This document shows positions 45,070-53,836 of a DNA stretch of 64,000 bases, piece after piece; position 1 is the first letter of the stretch; each line of letters begins with the position of its first letter. Where the stretch lies: positions 186,001 through 250,000 of the forward strand of contig NZ_JAALLN010000006.1 of assembly GCF_011751075.1 (NCBI RefSeq), read 5' to 3'. The notes under the pieces are model-generated. The model was not told the DNA's origin. It worked only from the letters and a program-made list of their open reading frames with translations, and searched no databases. The DNA is from Flavobacterium poyangense (GTDB taxonomy: Bacteria; Bacteroidota; Bacteroidia; Flavobacteriales; Flavobacteriaceae). Position numbers and translations under genes: made by a program.

Positions 45070-45572
45070 CGTTTATTGGGCTTAATAAGATATATTATGA
45101 TGACTGAAATGATAATGGTGAATATGGAGCTAAACAAAGTTCGGAGTAAAATGTCCCAGATAAATTTAAATTGAAAAGCTTCAAGGGTAAAAAGTATAAT
45201 ATGATGTAAAATAACCGATAACAGTATAAAGGAGAACCTTTCAGGAGTCAGGGACTCGTTTAGTTTTATGGTTTGATATTCATAACTCAATCCAAATGAA
45301 AATTTGAAAATATAAGGCCTGTAATACGCTAGTATAACAGAGGCAGTCGCATGAATTCCACCCGAATTACAAAACATGTCCATGATCAGACCAAGTAAAA
45401 AACTTGAAATGATCAAACCTGATTTGTTGCTGTTTACTGGATAAAGGATTATAAATAAAATATACGGAAAAGGACTTATGTATCCCAGGAAATTCATGTT
45501 GTTGAAAATAACAACCTGAATGGCCAGTAATATAATAAATCGAAAAATATTGAGTAACAACGCGCTATTCAT
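45066..45572 (-). CDS. mreD: Rod shape-determining protein MreD
   Basis: A 168-residue membrane protein with about five helices. Its sequence is weakly conserved, but NNMNFLGYISPFPYILFIILYP matches Bacteroidota MreD. It overlaps mreC by 8 bases and mrdA by 4, placing it firmly in the elongasome operon. Confidence 0.88.
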   Translation of the reverse strand: MNSALLLNIFRFIILLAIQVVIFNNMNFLGYISPFPYILFIILYPVNSNKSGLIISSFLLGLIMDMFCNSGGIHATASVILAYYRPYIFKFSFGLSYEYQTIKLNESLTPERFSFILLSVILHHIILFTLEAFQFKFIWDILLRTLFSSIFTIIISVIIIYLIKPNKR

Positions 45573-46389
45573 CTTTCTCTTTTTTTTCTAAATTAATAAG
45601 TTCTTCTCTGTCTTTACTTTTAATAATATAAACATGTCCAAGATTGGTCATATCATTAAACAGTTTTACGTTTATGACATAAAAACTGGTTTTGTTTTTG
45701 ACGTAAATTTTGTCAACTGTACCAATATTGATTCCTTCCGGAAAAATCACAGATTGTCCGCCGGTAACAATAGTGTCTCCTTTTCTGATCGAAGCTAATC
45801 TCGGAACATCTTCCAGCTGAACAAAACCGGTGCTTTTACCATCCCATGTTAAAGAGCCAAAGTGATTTGATTTTTTGATTTTCGCATTAATTTGTGATTT
45901 CATATTCAAAATACTAACCACGGTCGAGTATCTGTTGGAGGTATTGTCTACCACACCAATAATTCCAAGACTATTAATGACTCCCATATCTTGTTTAACG
46001 CCGTCGCTTGCTCCGGAGTTTAAGGTGATATAGTTTTCGTGTGTACTATAGGAATTGTGAATTACTTTTGAAACAATGATGTCAGCAGGTTTTACCCCTT
46101 TGATGGTATCTTTTAAAGGTATTTTGGTGGTGTCTTCTTTGTTGAATAAAAGACTTTTTAATCTTGCATTTTCAAGTACCAGTTCGTCGTTTTCGGTTTT
46201 CAAATTCAAATATTCGTTGATGCGATTTATTCTTTCATAAACGCCTCCGCTTAAAAAATTAGCTGAACTGATTACTCTGCTTCGGTGATAGGAATGAGAT
46301 TGAATTGTGAGGGCCAACGAAATGCCTAAAAGCAGCAAAAACAGCAATCGATTACTGTTTCTTAAAATGAAATTAAAAATTTGCTGCAT
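45565..46389 (-). CDS. mreC: Rod shape-determining protein MreC
   Basis: A 274-residue bitopic protein: one membrane helix (about residues 13-29), a coiled coil (about 50-85, NEYLNLKTENDELVLENARLKSLLF), then the periplasmic beta-domain with ITLNSGASDGVKQDMGVINSLGIIGVV and KGDTIVTGGQSVIFPEGINIG. It scaffolds PBP2 and RodA. It overlaps mreD by 8 bases and follows mreB at 108 bases. Confidence 0.94.
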   Translation of the reverse strand: MQQIFNFILRNSNRLLFLLLLGISLALTIQSHSYHRSRVISSANFLSGGVYERINRINEYLNLKTENDELVLENARLKSLLFNKEDTTKIPLKDTIKGVKPADIIVSKVIHNSYSTHENYITLNSGASDGVKQDMGVINSLGIIGVVDNTSNRYSTVVSILNMKSQINAKIKKSNHFGSLTWDGKSTGFVQLEDVPRLASIRKGDTIVTGGQSVIFPEGINIGTVDKIYVKNKTSFYVINVKLFNDMTNLGHVYIIKSKDREELINLEKKEKDE

Positions 46390-46497
46390 TTCTTGTTTGG
46401 TTATTTTGTTTCAGGATATGCTTTTTGGTTCGAGTTTTACTAGAGTCAGAAGTTGTATCTGACTCTAATAAAAAGATAATGATTGTTATTTCGGATC

Positions 46498-47526
46498 TTA
46501 TTTTATTAAGATGCTTTTGAACTTTGTAATGTTTTTAAGTGCCATTCCTGTTCCGCGAACAACAGCTCTTAACGGATCTTCAGCGATATAAACCGGTAAA
46601 TCTGTTTTTTGAGAAATACGTTTGTCAAGACCTCTTAACATAGATCCACCACCCGCTAAATAAATACCGGTATTGTAGATATCTGCTGCTAATTCAGGAG
46701 GAGTTTGCGATAAAGTTTCCATTACAGCATCTTCAATACGTTGAATCGATTTGTCTAATGCTTTAGCAATTTCACGGTAAGAAACGTCTACTTGTTTTGG
46801 TTTACCGGTAAGCAAATCTCTACCTTGAACAGACATATCCTCAGGAGGACTTTCAAGATCTTCGATAGCAGCTCCGATTTGTATTTTTATTTTCTCAGCA
46901 GTACTTTCTCCAACAAAAAGGTTGTGTTGTGTACGCATATAATAAACGATATCATTTGTAAAAACGTCACCTGCAATTTTTACAGATTTGTCACATACAA
47001 TTCCGCCTAATGCGATAACAGCAATTTCAGTTGTTCCACCACCGATATCAACAATCATGTTTCCTTTTGGTTGCATGATATCGATACCAATACCAATTGC
47101 CGCAGCCATTGGTTCGTGAATCAAATATACTTCTTTACCATTTACTCTTTCACAAGATTCTTTTACAGCACGCATTTCAACCTCTGTAATTCCTGACGGA
47201 ATACAAACCACCATTCTTAAAGCCGGAGTAAACATTCTCTTTTTTAATGCCGGAATACTTTTAATGAACATATTGATCATTTTTTCTGAGGCATCAAAAT
47301 CTGCAATTACACCATCTTTCAAGGGCCTTATGGTCTTGATGTTTTCATGTGTTTTACCTTGCATCATGTTGGCTTCCTTACCAACAGCAATGATTTTGCC
47401 TGATATTCTATCACGTGCAACGATTGATGGACTATCAATAACAACTTTATCATTATGTATGATTAAAGTGTTTGCGGTACCAAGGTCTATCGCAATATCC
47501 TCGGTCATGAAATCAAAAAATCCCAT
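46498..47526 (-). CDS. mreB: Actin-like rod shape protein MreB
   Basis: A cytoplasmic ATP-binding actin homologue of 342 residues that guides lateral wall synthesis. ATP-site blocks are DLGTANTLIIH, VDIGGGTTEIAVIALGGI and LAGGGSMLRGLD. It opens the mre genes; a -7-like box (complement of CAAAGTTA, 47568-47575) lies 42 bases upstream, just before the purH stop. Confidence 0.97.
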   Translation of the reverse strand: MGFFDFMTEDIAIDLGTANTLIIHNDKVVIDSPSIVARDRISGKIIAVGKEANMMQGKTHENIKTIRPLKDGVIADFDASEKMINMFIKSIPALKKRMFTPALRMVVCIPSGITEVEMRAVKESCERVNGKEVYLIHEPMAAAIGIGIDIMQPKGNMIVDIGGGTTEIAVIALGGIVCDKSVKIAGDVFTNDIVYYMRTQHNLFVGESTAEKIKIQIGAAIEDLESPPEDMSVQGRDLLTGKPKQVDVSYREIAKALDKSIQRIEDAVMETLSQTPPELAADIYNTGIYLAGGGSMLRGLDKRISQKTDLPVYIAEDPLRAVVRGTGMALKNITKFKSILIK

Positions 47527-47581
47527 AAGTTTTTTAGGGGTTTAAAAAGTTATAATTAATTATCGCACAAAGTTAAACAAA

Positions 47582-49108
47582 TTAATGTTTAAAATGACGT
47601 GTTCCTGTAAATACCATTGCAAGATTGTTTTCGTTGCAATAATTTATGCTTAATTCGTCTTTTATTGATCCTCCTGGCTGAATTACAGCAGTTATTCCTG
47701 CTTTTTTGGCTAATTCTACACAATCCGGAAATGGGAAAAATGCATCGCTCGCCATTGAAGCTCCTGTTAGATCAAATCCGAAAGCTTTAGCCTTATCAAC
47801 AGCCTGCATTAAAGCATCAACTCTTGAAGTCTGACCTGTTCCGGACGAAATTAATGTTCCGTTTTTAGCAAAAACAATCGTGTTTGATTTCGTGTTTTTG
47901 CAAATTTTTGAAGCAAATATCAAATCTTCTACTTCCTGAGCGGTTGGCTCTGTAGTAGTAACGGTTTTTAAATGCTCTTTAGTATCTGTAATATTGTTTC
48001 TGTCCTGAATTAACAAACCATTAAGACATGTTCTTACTTGTCTTGAAGGTAATTCAACTTCATTTTGAACCAATATAATTCTGTTTTTCTTTTCTTGTAA
48101 AACTACAACAGCTTCAGCATCATATTCAGGAGCAATCACCACTTCACAGAATAATTTGTTGATTTCTTCGGCTGTAGCCAAATCAATTTTGGTGTTTGCA
48201 ATCAGTACGCCTCCAAATGCAGAAGTCGGATCACAAGCCAAAGCTGCTAAATAAGCTTCGCTAATTGTTTTTCTTGAAGCTAAACCGCAAGCATTATTAT
48301 GTTTTAAGATGGCGAATGTTGGTCCGTCAGTTTTAAACTCATTGATTAAGTTTACGGCAGCATCTACGTCAAGTAAGTTGTTGTAAGATAACTCTTTTCC
48401 GTGAACTTTTTTAAACATTGCATCGAAATCTCCAAAAAAGAATCCTTTTTGGTGTGGATTTTCTCCATATCTTAAAACTTGTCCGTCTGCAATACTTTCT
48501 TTATAGATTGTTTCGTCTGTGTTGAAATAATTAAAGATAGCACCATCGTAGTGAGAAGAAACATGGAAAGCTTTAGTAGCAAGCAATCTTCTGTTCTCAA
48601 GAGTTGTTGCTCCGTTTTGTTCTGTGATCAATTCCAAAAGCAAACTATATTCATTTACCGAAGCTACAATAACAGTGTCTTTGAAGTTTTTGGCACCGGC
48701 ACGGATTAATGAAATTCCGCCAATATCAATTTTTTCAATAATATCCTGTTCACTTGCGCCTGAAGCAACTGTTTTTTCAAAAGGGTATAAATCAACAATA
48801 ACTAAATCAATCTGAGGAATATCAAATTCTTTCATTTGTTGAACATCACTTTCGTTATCCTGACGATTCAGGATTCCGCCAAAAATTTTCGGATGTAATG
48901 TTTTTACTCTGCCACCAAGAATTTCAGGGAAAGAAGTAATATCTTCAACAGGAACCACAGGAATACCTAAATTTTTAATAAAATCTTCAGTTCCTCCGGT
49001 TGAATAAAGAGTTACATTTTGCTCGTGTAATTTTCTAACGATTGGTTCCAGTCCGTCTTTAGAAAAAACAGAAATTAATGCTGATTGTATTGTTTTAGTT
49101 GTGCTCAT
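47582..49108 (-). CDS. purH: Bifunctional AICAR formyltransferase / IMP cyclohydrolase
   Basis: It performs the last two steps of purine synthesis to IMP; 508 residues from the ATG at 49108 (MSTTKTIQSALISVFSK). A longer frame to 49135 has a poor leader and a -7-like box (complement of CAAAAGTA, 49133-49140) inside it, so it is rejected. The N-terminal MGS-type cyclohydrolase domain (TLYSTGGTEDFIKN; GRVKTLHPKIFGGIL) is followed by the transformylase (LRYGENPHQ; ILKHNNACGLA; SDAFFPFPD). It ends 55 bases before mreB. Confidence 0.95.
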   Translation of the reverse strand: MSTTKTIQSALISVFSKDGLEPIVRKLHEQNVTLYSTGGTEDFIKNLGIPVVPVEDITSFPEILGGRVKTLHPKIFGGILNRQDNESDVQQMKEFDIPQIDLVIVDLYPFEKTVASGASEQDIIEKIDIGGISLIRAGAKNFKDTVIVASVNEYSLLLELITEQNGATTLENRRLLATKAFHVSSHYDGAIFNYFNTDETIYKESIADGQVLRYGENPHQKGFFFGDFDAMFKKVHGKELSYNNLLDVDAAVNLINEFKTDGPTFAILKHNNACGLASRKTISEAYLAALACDPTSAFGGVLIANTKIDLATAEEINKLFCEVVIAPEYDAEAVVVLQEKKNRIILVQNEVELPSRQVRTCLNGLLIQDRNNITDTKEHLKTVTTTEPTAQEVEDLIFASKICKNTKSNTIVFAKNGTLISSGTGQTSRVDALMQAVDKAKAFGFDLTGASMASDAFFPFPDCVELAKKAGITAVIQPGGSIKDELSINYCNENNLAMVFTGTRHFKH

Positions 49109-49273
49109 TGTGTAGTTATGATTTTCAGACTGCAAAAGTAGTTTTTTTATATATTATTTTAAAGAAAATTAATGTAACATTATGCTAAATAAATCTACTG
49201 ATGAGTAAGTTAACTTTTATTAGGTTTTTGATTTTAATTTTTTGAATTTTACTTTAAAGAAAAATACACATAT

Positions 49274-50521
49274 ATGCTGGTTTATCTACGGTTGTTAAAA
49301 GAAAGTTTGGGCTTTGCCACAAATGCTTTGCGGAATAATAAATTGCGTACGTTGTTGTCATTGCTTGGGGTTACCATTGGTATCTTTTCTATTATTGCCG
49401 TACTTGCCGCTGTTGATTCGCTGGACAGGAAAATTTCTAAGGATTTGAGTAGTTTAGATAAAAACACCATTTACCTGATGAAATATTGCTTCGGACCCTC
49501 TGAAATTCCACAATGGAAAAGAGAGCAATTTCCAAACGTGAAGTACGATGAGTATATTGCTTTGAAAAATTCTCTTACCAATACCGATCAGGTGGGCTAC
49601 CAACTTTTTGTAAATCATGAAAGTCTGAAGTACGATTCTAAAACCGTTGCCGATGTAAATATTATCCCGTCCTCATTTGAAATGGTAAATGTTGACGGAT
49701 TAAGTTTTGATAGAGGAAGATTTTATAACGAATCGGAATCGAATTCAGGTACTCCGGTTATTGTTTTGGGATATGAGATTGCGGATGGTCTTTTTGGAAC
49801 CAGTGATCCGATCGGAAAAAGTATTCGCCTGTACGGACAGCGTTTTACCGTTATTGGAGTTATACAGAAGCAGGGAGCCGGTTTTTTTGGAGACAGTAAT
49901 GATACCTCTGTTTATTTACCGGCAAATTTTTTACGTCGCAGGTACGGCGACAGCGACTCCATGACGCCGGTAATTGTTTTAAAACCTGTAAAAGGAGTAG
50001 ACATGGACGCTTACAAAGCCGAAGTAGCTCAGAAAATAAGAGCGATCCGCGGAATGAAAGCAGGAGAAATAGACAATTTTTTTGTTAACGTACTTTCCGG
50101 TTTTACCGATCTTATCGATGGTATTTTGGGGACTTTACGAGTAGGAGGAATTTGTATAAGTTTCTTTTCTTTTTTAGTTGGGGGATTTGGCGTGGCAAAT
50201 ATTATGTTTGTTTCTGTAAAAGAGCGAACTAATTTAATCGGGATTCAAAAATCGCTGGGGGCAAAGAACAGGTTTATTTTGTTTCAGTTTTTGTTTGAAG
50301 CTATTATTCTTTGTCTGATAGGTGGAATTATCGGAATTGCGATTGTCTGGCTTTTATCTCTTCTGTTAACTAGCTTGCTGAATTTTGAATTTGTCTTAAG
50401 TTTTGCCAATATTATAATTGGATCCGGGTTGTCGATCATCGTCGGGTTAATTGCGGGAATCCTACCTGCGATTTCAGCATCAAAACTAGATCCTGTAGAG
50501 GCTATCAGAACGGGGATGTAA
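49274..50521 (+). CDS. MacB/FtsX-type ABC transporter permease
   Basis: A 415-residue permease with one N-terminal helix (about residues 23-45), a periplasmic MacB core domain (about 50-270) and three C-terminal FtsX helices. Blocks are LRTLLSLLGVTIGIFSIIAV, VSVKERTNLIGIQKSLGAKNRFILFQFLFEAIILCLIGGIIG and LPAISASKLDPVEAIR. Such permeases export lipoproteins, peptides or antibiotics by mechanotransmission with an ATPase. No ATPase gene lies next to it, so its partner must be elsewhere. Confidence 0.88.
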   Translation: MLVYLRLLKESLGFATNALRNNKLRTLLSLLGVTIGIFSIIAVLAAVDSLDRKISKDLSSLDKNTIYLMKYCFGPSEIPQWKREQFPNVKYDEYIALKNSLTNTDQVGYQLFVNHESLKYDSKTVADVNIIPSSFEMVNVDGLSFDRGRFYNESESNSGTPVIVLGYEIADGLFGTSDPIGKSIRLYGQRFTVIGVIQKQGAGFFGDSNDTSVYLPANFLRRRYGDSDSMTPVIVLKPVKGVDMDAYKAEVAQKIRAIRGMKAGEIDNFFVNVLSGFTDLIDGILGTLRVGGICISFFSFLVGGFGVANIMFVSVKERTNLIGIQKSLGAKNRFILFQFLFEAIILCLIGGIIGIAIVWLLSLLLTSLLNFEFVLSFANIIIGSGLSIIVGLIAGILPAISASKLDPVEAIRTGM

Positions 50522-50848
50522 TTAAAGTCAGTTGTGAGATGTGAGTTGTGAGTTGTAACATGTAACATGTAACATGTAAAATGTAAGTCTGAAAAGTGTT
50601 ACGGTTTGTTTAATTTATTTATTTATTTCTACTTGTGATATCGTGTTTATTCATAAACATTGTCTATTATGAACAAAATTGATCAAGCTCACTACTCACG
50701 TCTCACATCTCACATCTCACAACCCATATCTCACATCTAGCAACTTGAATTAGCTTAGAAACTAAAATTTCATCTTTTGCGGCTTCAAAATTTATTTTGG
50801 TGTGCTATTTTATTGTAATTTTAATAGCTTAATTAAAAATAGGATAAA
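50522..50848. other. Intergenic region with inverted GTGAGATGTGAG repeats
   Basis: 327 bases without a gene. GTTGTGAGATGTGAG (50531-50545) is the perfect complement of CTCACATCTCACAAC (50709-50723), and four AACATGT-like units fill 50557-50582. A candidate TTG/TAATTTTA promoter (50797-50823) leads to the alcohol dehydrogenase gene. Confidence 0.55.
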
Positions 50849-51895
50849 ATGATACCAGTAAAAGCTTATGCAGCGTACGATGCTGTAAATCCGTTAAAAC
50901 CCTATACGTTTGAAAGAAAAGAAGTTGGTGCTCATCAGGTTCAGATTGAAATTTTGTATAGTGGTGTTTGCCATTCTGATATTCACACCGTAAAAGGAGA
51001 TTGGGGGCCTATAAATTATCCATTGGTTCCGGGGCACGAAATAGTCGGCAGAATTGTTGCTGTTGGAAGTGGAGTTTCTAAATTTAAAATAGGAGAACTA
51101 GCCGGAATCGGTTGTTTTGTAGATTCCTGCAGAACCTGTCCGAGTTGTCAGTCAGGTGAGGAGCAGTTTTGCGATGAAGGAATGACAGGAACCTATAACA
51201 GCGTAGAAAGAGGTACAGACATCCCGACAAGAGGCGGTTACTCGAGCAGTATTATTGTTGATGAAAATTATACACTTCATGTTTCAGAAAAATTAGATTT
51301 AAAAGGAGTAGCGCCTTTATTATGTGCCGGAATTACGACTTATTCTCCGTTGCGTTATTTGAAAGTAGGTAAAGGGCATAAAGTAGGAGTTCTTGGTCTG
51401 GGTGGTTTAGGGCATATGGCAGTAAAATTTGCCGTTTCTTTTGGTGCAGAAGTTACCATGTTAAGCCATTCTCCTTCTAAAGAAGCTGATGCCAAAAAAT
51501 TGGGAGCACATCATTTCGCTCTAACTTCAAATCCTGAAACAATGGATTCATTAGCAAACAGTTTCGATTTTATTCTGAACACCGTTTCGGCCAAACACGA
51601 TCATAATGCTTATCTGAATCTGTTAAAAACAAACGGAACCATGATTGTTGTGGGAGCTCCACCGGCACCTGCAGAAATCCCTGTTTTTACTTTAATCATG
51701 AAAAGAAGAAGTATCATCGGAAGTTTAATCGGAGGGATAAGAGAAACTCAGGAAATGCTCGACTATTGCGCCGAACACAACATTACTTCGGATGTGGAAA
51801 TAATAGACATGGACTATATAAATGAAGCTTACGATCGTATGAATAAAAGTGATGTCAAATATCGTTTTGTGATTGATATGGCTTCTTTGAAGTAG
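50849..51895 (+). CDS. Zinc-dependent NAD(P) alcohol dehydrogenase (CAD/YahK type)
   Basis: A 348-residue medium-chain dehydrogenase that should reduce aldehydes with NADPH. Catalytic zinc ligands are Cys41, His63 and Glu64 (SGVCHSD; PGHEIVG), and structural zinc ligands Cys94, Cys97, Cys100 and Cys108. The dinucleotide fold motif is GLGGLGHMAVK. Length and motif order fit the cinnamyl alcohol dehydrogenase branch. It stands alone, with repeats on both sides. Confidence 0.92.
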   Translation: MIPVKAYAAYDAVNPLKPYTFERKEVGAHQVQIEILYSGVCHSDIHTVKGDWGPINYPLVPGHEIVGRIVAVGSGVSKFKIGELAGIGCFVDSCRTCPSCQSGEEQFCDEGMTGTYNSVERGTDIPTRGGYSSSIIVDENYTLHVSEKLDLKGVAPLLCAGITTYSPLRYLKVGKGHKVGVLGLGGLGHMAVKFAVSFGAEVTMLSHSPSKEADAKKLGAHHFALTSNPETMDSLANSFDFILNTVSAKHDHNAYLNLLKTNGTMIVVGAPPAPAEIPVFTLIMKRRSIIGSLIGGIRETQEMLDYCAEHNITSDVEIIDMDYINEAYDRMNKSDVKYRFVIDMASLK

Positions 51896-51901
51896 GTTTT
51901 T

Positions 51902-51955
51902 AGAGGTTCAGAGGTGCAAAGGTTCAGAGGTACAAAGGTACAAAGGTACAAAGGT
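51902..51955. repeat. 8-base tandem repeat (AGGTACAA)
   Basis: About six units, some reading AGGTTCAG or AGGTGCAA, directly after the dehydrogenase stop. Confidence 0.7.
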
Positions 51956-51960
51956 TTCTG

Positions 51961-52075
51961 ATCTTTGCGCTCTTTGCGTAAACCTTTGCGAACTTTGCGG
52001 TTAAAAAACTTAACCGCAAAGTTCGCAAAGGTTTTTTTGTTTTTAGCGCAAAGTTCGCAAGGTTTTGTGTAAAAA
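51961..52075. repeat. TTTGCG / AACCGCAA inverted repeat
   Basis: Perfect 24-base arms at 51981-52004 and 52010-52033 with a 5-base loop, plus outer partial units. The left arm resembles 33053-33096. Confidence 0.85.
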
Positions 52076-52090
52076 TTGATTTTTTCAATA

Positions 52091-52145
52091 GCCTCCAGCT
52101 TTAGCTGGAGGTATAGATAAATGGAGAGAAAAAGGCTTTAGCCGA
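52091..52145. repeat. CAGCT-palindrome / GGCTTTAGCC repeat
   Basis: Palindrome CCTCCAGCTTTAGCTGGAGG at 52092-52111 and GGCTTTAGCC at 52133-52142, the same paired arrangement as at 15354 and 15554. Confidence 0.75.
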
Positions 52146-52211
52146 ATAATTTAGGCGCTGTATTTTTCCAGCTAATCATCAATTGAAAAAAGAAAATCCT
52201 GCTTATTAGCT

Positions 52212-52817
52212 CTAGTTCGAATGATTCAGTTTTGGTTTTATAAATGGGAATGTGATTCTATTTTGATCCCATTTGATGTCTTCGGGATCATAGTGATTAT
52301 TGTTCTTCTTATATTTTAGGACGGTATCTTCTTCTTGTGTTGTTCTTCTAATGGCAATAAAGTCGCGATTCCTTTTAAAAAAGTTTAATGATTTGTATAA
52401 ATCGAAAAACATTTTAGAATTTAAAGTGTCAGATTGTGATGCAATAAAAGTTCCGTTTCGAAAATCATTGCTATAATTTAGTTTTATGAAGTCATAGATG
52501 TTTTTGTTTGAGACAGTTATTAGGTCTCTTGGATGTAAATCGCTGAAATGTGGAATTGTATCTGCGTTTGGTGTCCCGCATATAAATCCTATTTCATTAT
52601 TTTGAAAATAATATGCAGTAGAATCAGAGTTGATGATAAATGTGTCTGATCCATAAACGAGCCATCCGGGAATTGGTGGAGGGGACAATACGGTGTCACC
52701 ATTAATAATATGTGTTTTTTGAGAGATTATATAAGGCGTGTTTCCATTTTTATTTCCTGCTTTATTGCAGTTTGATAATAGAAAGCAGATTAAAAAAACA
52801 ACAAAAAATTTATTCAT
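52212..52817 (-). CDS. Lipoprotein of unknown function
   Basis: A 201-residue protein with a lipoprotein signal (FLICFLLSNC, Cys17). The mature part is polar with short conserved-looking stretches (GWLVYGSDTFIINSDSTAYYF; RDFIAIRRTTQEEDTVLKY), but I do not recognise a domain. It is flanked by repeats on one side and the accD terminator on the other, so it appears to be a single gene. Confidence 0.62.
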   Translation of the reverse strand: MNKFFVVFLICFLLSNCNKAGNKNGNTPYIISQKTHIINGDTVLSPPPIPGWLVYGSDTFIINSDSTAYYFQNNEIGFICGTPNADTIPHFSDLHPRDLITVSNKNIYDFIKLNYSNDFRNGTFIASQSDTLNSKMFFDLYKSLNFFKRNRDFIAIRRTTQEEDTVLKYKKNNNHYDPEDIKWDQNRITFPFIKPKLNHSN

Positions 52818-52842
52818 TATGAGGTAGATTTAAAATAAAGAT

Positions 52843-52877
52843 ATAAAAAAATCCCAAGAAGCAAATCTTGGGATTTT
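52843..52877 (-). terminator. accD terminator
   Basis: Minus-strand stem AAAATCCCAAGA/TCTTGGGATTTT (52848-52859 and 52866-52877), with further Ts, 19 bases past the accD stop. Confidence 0.85.
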
Positions 52878-52896
52878 GGTTTTAGAAGTTTTAAAA

Positions 52897-53751
52897 CTAT
52901 CTAATTTCGTTATTTTGAATCAAATCGATATACAAATTGATTTTGTCTTTTAAATCTTTTCTAGGCGAGATAAAGTCAAGGAAACCGTGCTCTAAAAGAA
53001 ATTCAGCAGTTTGAAAACCTTCCGGTAAATCTTTTCCTGTAGTATCACGTACCACACGAGGACCTGCGAAACCAATCAAAGCACCCGGCTCAGAAATATT
53101 GATATCTCCTAACATGGCGTAAGAAGCGGTAGTTCCTCCAGTGGTTGGATCTGTACATAAAGAGATGTAAGGTAATCCGGCTTCTGCAAGCTGCGCTAAT
53201 TTTACAGATGTTTTTGCTAATTGCATTAACGAATAAGCTGCTTCCATCATACGAGCTCCTCCTGATTTTGAAATCATCACGAAAGGCATTTTGTTTTTGA
53301 TCGCGTGATCAATTCCTCTTGCGATTTTTTCACCTACAACAGCTCCCATAGATCCACCAATAAAGGCGAAATCCATACAGCAGATTACAAGGTCTTTTCC
53401 TTTAGATTTTCCCACTCCGGTACGCACAGCGTCTTTAAGGTGAGTTTTTTCCATTACATCTTTTAATCTTTCTGCATATTTTTTTGTGTCCACAAAATGC
53501 AAAGGATCTTTAGAGGTCATGTTTTTGTCTAATTCAACAAATTCATTGTTGTCGAATAAAATCTCAAAATAGGTTGCGCTTCCAATTCTAACGTGGAAAT
53601 CATCTTCTGGGCTAACAAATAAGTTTCTTGCTAATTCGTCAGCATCAATAATTTTTCCGGTAGGAGATTTGTACCACAATCCTTTCGGAACGTCCATCTT
53701 ATCTTCTGTAGCAGTCGTAATCCCTTTTTCCTGTCTTTTAAACCAAGCCAT
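52897..53751 (-). CDS. accD: Acetyl-CoA carboxylase carboxyltransferase subunit beta
   Basis: It transfers the carboxyl group from biotin to acetyl-CoA in fatty acid synthesis, with AccA; 284 residues. Blocks are [62 protein letters not shown] and [17 protein letters not shown]. The N-terminal zinc ribbon of E. coli AccD is degenerate: the four Cys positions read Ser, Gly, Ser and Asp (YKSPTG; VSPEDD). The enzymatic core is complete. Confidence 0.94.
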   Translation of the reverse strand: MAWFKRQEKGITTATEDKMDVPKGLWYKSPTGKIIDADELARNLFVSPEDDFHVRIGSATYFEILFDNNEFVELDKNMTSKDPLHFVDTKKYAERLKDVMEKTHLKDAVRTGVGKSKGKDLVICCMDFAFIGGSMGAVVGEKIARGIDHAIKNKMPFVMISKSGGARMMEAAYSLMQLAKTSVKLAQLAEAGLPYISLCTDPTTGGTTASYAMLGDINISEPGALIGFAGPRVVRDTTGKDLPEGFQTAEFLLEHGFLDFISPRKDLKDKINLYIDLIQNNEIR

Positions 53752-53781
53752 TTTTTTTCTGATTTTAGATCTTAGACTTTA

Positions 53782-53823
53782 GACTTTAGATTTTAGATTC
53801 CGAGAAATCTGAAATCTAAAGTC
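53782..53823. repeat. Imperfect inverted repeat between accD and fbaA
   Basis: GACTTTAGATTTTAGATT (53782-53799) against AATCTGAAATCTAAAGTC (53806-53823), one mismatch. It lies 13 bases past the fbaA stop and may end that transcript, although there is no T run. Confidence 0.5.
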
Positions 53824-53836
53824 AGCCATCTAAAAT

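Larger units (their letters stand above)
51896..52211. other. Intergenic repeats, no gene
   Basis: 316 bases between convergent genes. AGGTACAA-type 8-base tandem units fill 51902-51955, followed by the elements at 51961-52075 and 52091-52145. Confidence 0.65.

Noticed and set aside
51902..51955. Possible CRISPR-like array
   Set aside because: Units are 8 bases long with no spacers and no cas genes; it is simple tandem repeat.
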